DNA of 64,000 nt from Eutreptiella sp. 'Long Island Sound 2002' (Eukaryota; Euglenozoa; Euglenophyceae; Eutreptiales; Eutreptiaceae), in NCBI GenBank assembly GCA_964036045.1, contig OZ038380.1, positions 6,843,913-6,907,912 on the forward strand. Reading direction: 5' to 3'. Below the pieces are notes generated by a model. That model was given only the letters and a program-made list of their open reading frames with translations. It was not told the origin of the DNA and did no database searches. This document shows positions 61,901 through 64,000 of the stretch, in pieces. Made by a program: the position numbers and the translations under genes. Numbering within the stretch: position 1 is the stretch's first letter; each line of letters begins with the position of its first letter.

Positions 61901-64000
61901 GTTTTGGGGCACAGTGGCCACAATGTGGGGCACAAACTGTGAGTGCAGCATTGCCGCAAAAAACACATGGTGTGACCCCAGTTTTGTGTGCAATAATGAT
62001 TTACCACAGTCCAACCATGACTTCTGCACAAAGGATGCATGGCCAAGACCGAGCCAGTTTTGGAGCATTGTGACCATAATGTGGGGCACAAACTGTGAGT
62101 GCAGCATTGCCGCAAAAAGCACGTGGTGAGACCCCAGTTTTGTGTGTAATAATGATTTACCACAGTCCAACCATGACTTCTGCACAAAAACTGCATGGCC
62201 AAGACCGAGCCAGTTTTGGGGCATAGTGGCCACAATGTGGGGCACAAACTGTGAGTGCAGCATTGCCGCAAAAAACATACGGTGAGACCCCAGTTTTGTG
62301 TGTAATAATGATTTACCACAGTCCAATCATGACTTCTGCACAAAAACTGCATGGCCAAGACCGAGCCAGTTTTGGGGCACAGTGGCCACAATGTGGGGCA
62401 CAAACTGTGAGTGCAGCATTGCCGCAAAAAATACATGGTTAGACCCCAGTTTTGTGTGTAATAATGATTTACCACAGTCCAATCATGACTTCTGCACAAA
62501 AACTGCATGGCCAAGACCGAGCCAGTTTTGGGGCATAGTGGCCACAATGTGCGGCACAAACTGTGAGTGCAGCATTGCCGCAAAAAACATACGGTGAGGC
62601 CCCAGTTTTGTGTGTAATAATGATTTACCACAGTCCAATCATGACTTCTGCACAAAAACTGCATGGCCAAGACCGAGCCAGTTTTGGGGCATAGTGGCCA
62701 CAATGTGGAGCACAAACTGTGAGTGCAGCATTGCCGCAAAAAATACATGGTTAGACCCCAGTTTTGTGTGTAATAATGATTTACCACAGTCCAATCATGA
62801 CTTCTGCACAAAAACTGCATGGCCAAGACCGAGCCAGTTTTGGGGCATAGTGGCCACAATGTGCGGCACAAACTGTGAGTGCAGCAGTGCCGCAAAAAAC
62901 ATACGGTGAGACCCGAGTTTTGTGTGCAATAATGATTTACCACAGTCCAACCATGACTTCTGCACAAAGGCTGCATGGCCAGGACCGAGCCAGTTTTGGG
63001 GCACAGTGGCCACAATGAGGCGTACAAACTGTGAGTGCAGCATTGCCGCAAAAAACACATGGTGAGACCCCAGTTTTGTGTGAATTAATGATTTACCACA
63101 GTCCAATCATGACTTCTGTAAAAAAACTGCATGGCCAAGACCGAGCCAGTTTTGGGGCACAGTGGCCACAATGTGGGGCACAAACTGTGAGTGCAGCATT
63201 GCCGCAAAAAATACATGGTTAGACCCCAGTTTGGTGTGTAATAATGATTTACCACAGTCCAACCATGACCTCTGCACAAAGGCTGCATGGCCAAGACCGA
63301 GCCAGCTTTGGAGCATTGTGGCCACAATGTGGGGCACAAACAGTGAGTGCAGCATTGCCACAAAAAACACATGCTGAGACCCCAGTTTTGTGTGTAATAA
63401 TGATTTACCACAGTCCAACCATGACTTCCGCACAAAGGCTGCATGGCCAAGACCGAGCCAGCTTTGGGGCACAGTGGCCACAATGTGGGGCACAAACAGT
63501 GAGTGCAGCATTGCCGCAAAAAACACATGGTTAGACCCCGGTTTTGTGTGTAATAATGATTTACCACAGTCCAACCATGACTTCTGCACAAAGGCTGCAT
63601 GGCCAAGACCGAGCCAGTTTTGGAGCATTGTGGCCACAATGTGGGGCACAAACTGTGAGTGCAGCATTGCCGCAAAAAACACATGGTTAGACCCCAGTTT
63701 TGTGTGCAATGATGATTTACCACAGTCCAACCATGCCTTCTGCACAAAGGCTGCATGGCCGGGACCGAGCCAGTTTTGGGGCACAGTGGCCACAATGTGG
63801 GGCACAAACTGTAAGTGCAGCATTGCCGCAAAAAACACATGGTGTGACCCCAGTTTTGTGTGCAATAATTATTTACCACAGTCCAACCATGACTTCTGCA
63901 CAAAGGATGCATGGCCAAGACCGAGCCAGTTTTGGAGCATTGTGACCATAATGTGGGGCACAAACTGTGAGTGCAGCATTGCCGCAAAAAGCACATGGTG
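58949..64000. repeat. Array block: recurring transitions, 11/12-unit HOR
   Basis: Thirty-two whole units and a partial one. CATACGG / AAAACTGC units (58.95-59.45 and 62.15-63.15 kb) alternate with ATGAGGGGC and dimer-type units. The part from about 61.83 kb recurs from 63.70 kb at offset 1872 (12 units), sharing GCAATGATGATT, CCATGCCTTC and GACCATAATG; slightly upstream the offset is 1716 (11 units), so one copy gained a unit. An extra A (AGTCACAATC) lies at about 61075. Other singletons: TGTGAATTAATG (about 63082) and ATGAGGCGTAC (about 63016). Confidence 0.84.

Larger units (their letters stand above)
1..64000. repeat. Satellite DNA array, 156-bp monomer, 410 whole units
   Basis: The same 156-bp unit runs head to tail in one orientation through the whole window, which begins exactly at a unit start and ends 59 bp into a unit. 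Unit starts follow 1, 157, 313 and so on; every shift of phase is explained by nineteen indels (net -19 bp), giving 410 complete units. Consensus GC is 78/156. The length is close to one nucleosome, as in many eukaryotic satellites. No inverted unit, inserted mobile element or unique segment interrupts it. I do not recognise the family. Chromosomal site (centromere, pericentromere, heterochromatic arm, sex chromosome) cannot be told from sequence alone. Confidence 0.98.

Noticed and set aside
1-64000. CRISPR array
   Set aside because: The repeats are directly adjacent with no variable spacers and are far too long; there are no cas-like genes.
1-64000. CENP-B box
   Set aside because: I looked for TTCG....A..CGGG and its complement. 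The closest, TTTCGGAGCATTGTGA, lacks the second CGGG half.
1-64000. rRNA, tRNA, snRNA or histone gene repeat
   Set aside because: The unit is too short for these genes, and I see no tRNA box A/B pattern, conserved rRNA segment or histone coding sequence.
1-64000. Inserted transposon or retroelement within the array
   Set aside because: Unit phase is continuous from start to end apart from 1-2 bp indels and one 28-bp deletion; no insertion or target-site duplication is present.
1-64000. Minisatellite coding exon, such as a mucin or silk repeat
   Set aside because: No flanking exon, splice site or biased residue composition typical of such proteins; alleles such as position 59 close frames at random.

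Overview
The window is one uninterrupted satellite DNA array. A 156-bp monomer is repeated head to tail from the first base to the last: 410 whole units and a 59-bp start of a 411th. Counting every indel I could find (nineteen sites, net -19 bp), 410 x 156 = 63,960 agrees exactly with the last unit starting at 63,942. There is no unique flanking DNA, transposon, RNA gene or convincing protein gene. An array of this size, with 3-6% unit-to-unit variation and several tiers of higher-order repeat (HOR), points to a eukaryotic chromosome (centromeric, pericentromeric, subtelomeric or sex-chromosome heterochromatin). The consensus unit is 50% GC (78 of 156) but holds only two CpGs and is rich in TG and CA, and many variants are CG against TG or CA. 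This suggests a CpG-methylating host, for example a vertebrate. I do not recognise the family and cannot name the species.

Unit coordinates used here start at GTGGCCAC or GTGACCAC (position 1). Landmarks are AATGTGGGGCAC (9-20), GTGAGTGCAGCATTG (26-40), an A6 tract (45-50), CATGG (53-57), CCAGTTTTG (65-73), AATAATGATTTACCAC (79-94), CATGACTTCTGCAC (103-116), CATGGCCAAGACC (125-137) and CCAGTTTTGGGGCACA (141-156). Units differ mainly at a few diagnostic places: the unit junction (GGGGCACAGTGG, GGGGCATAGTGG, GGAGCATTGTGA or GGAGCATTGTGG), positions 51-62 (CACATGGTGAGA, CACATGGTTAGA, CATACGGTGAGG, GCACGTGGTGAG), CCAACC/CCAATC, and AAGGCTGC/AAAACTGC/AAGGATGC.

Layout: 1-5,927 mixed units; 5,928-12,166 domain rich in CATACGG / AAAACTGC / GGGGCATAGTGG; 12,167-23,092 domain carrying a marker unit with the palindrome AGCACGTGCT and a T5 run, including a nearly perfect 2,029-bp tandem duplication; 23,093-29,489 domain with 312-bp dimers; 29,490-31,361 CATACGG units; 31,362-33,389 nested trimer/hexamer; 33,390-37,885 mixed units ending in a unit with a 28-bp deletion; 37,886-47,713 long CATACGG / AAAACTGC domain; 47,714-53,332 marker-unit domain with an 11-unit HOR; 53,333-58,948 dimer and 9-unit HOR domain; 58,949-64,000 mixed, with the same transitions again. 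The succession CATACGG domain, marker-unit domain, dimer domain, CATACGG domain occurs twice, which suggests duplication at about 30-35 kb scale.

Because 156 is 52 codons, four of the six frames are periodically open. This creates very long apparent proteins (4,196 and 3,304 codons on the minus strand). I treat these as a consequence of the repeat, not as genes, but give the tests that would overturn this.
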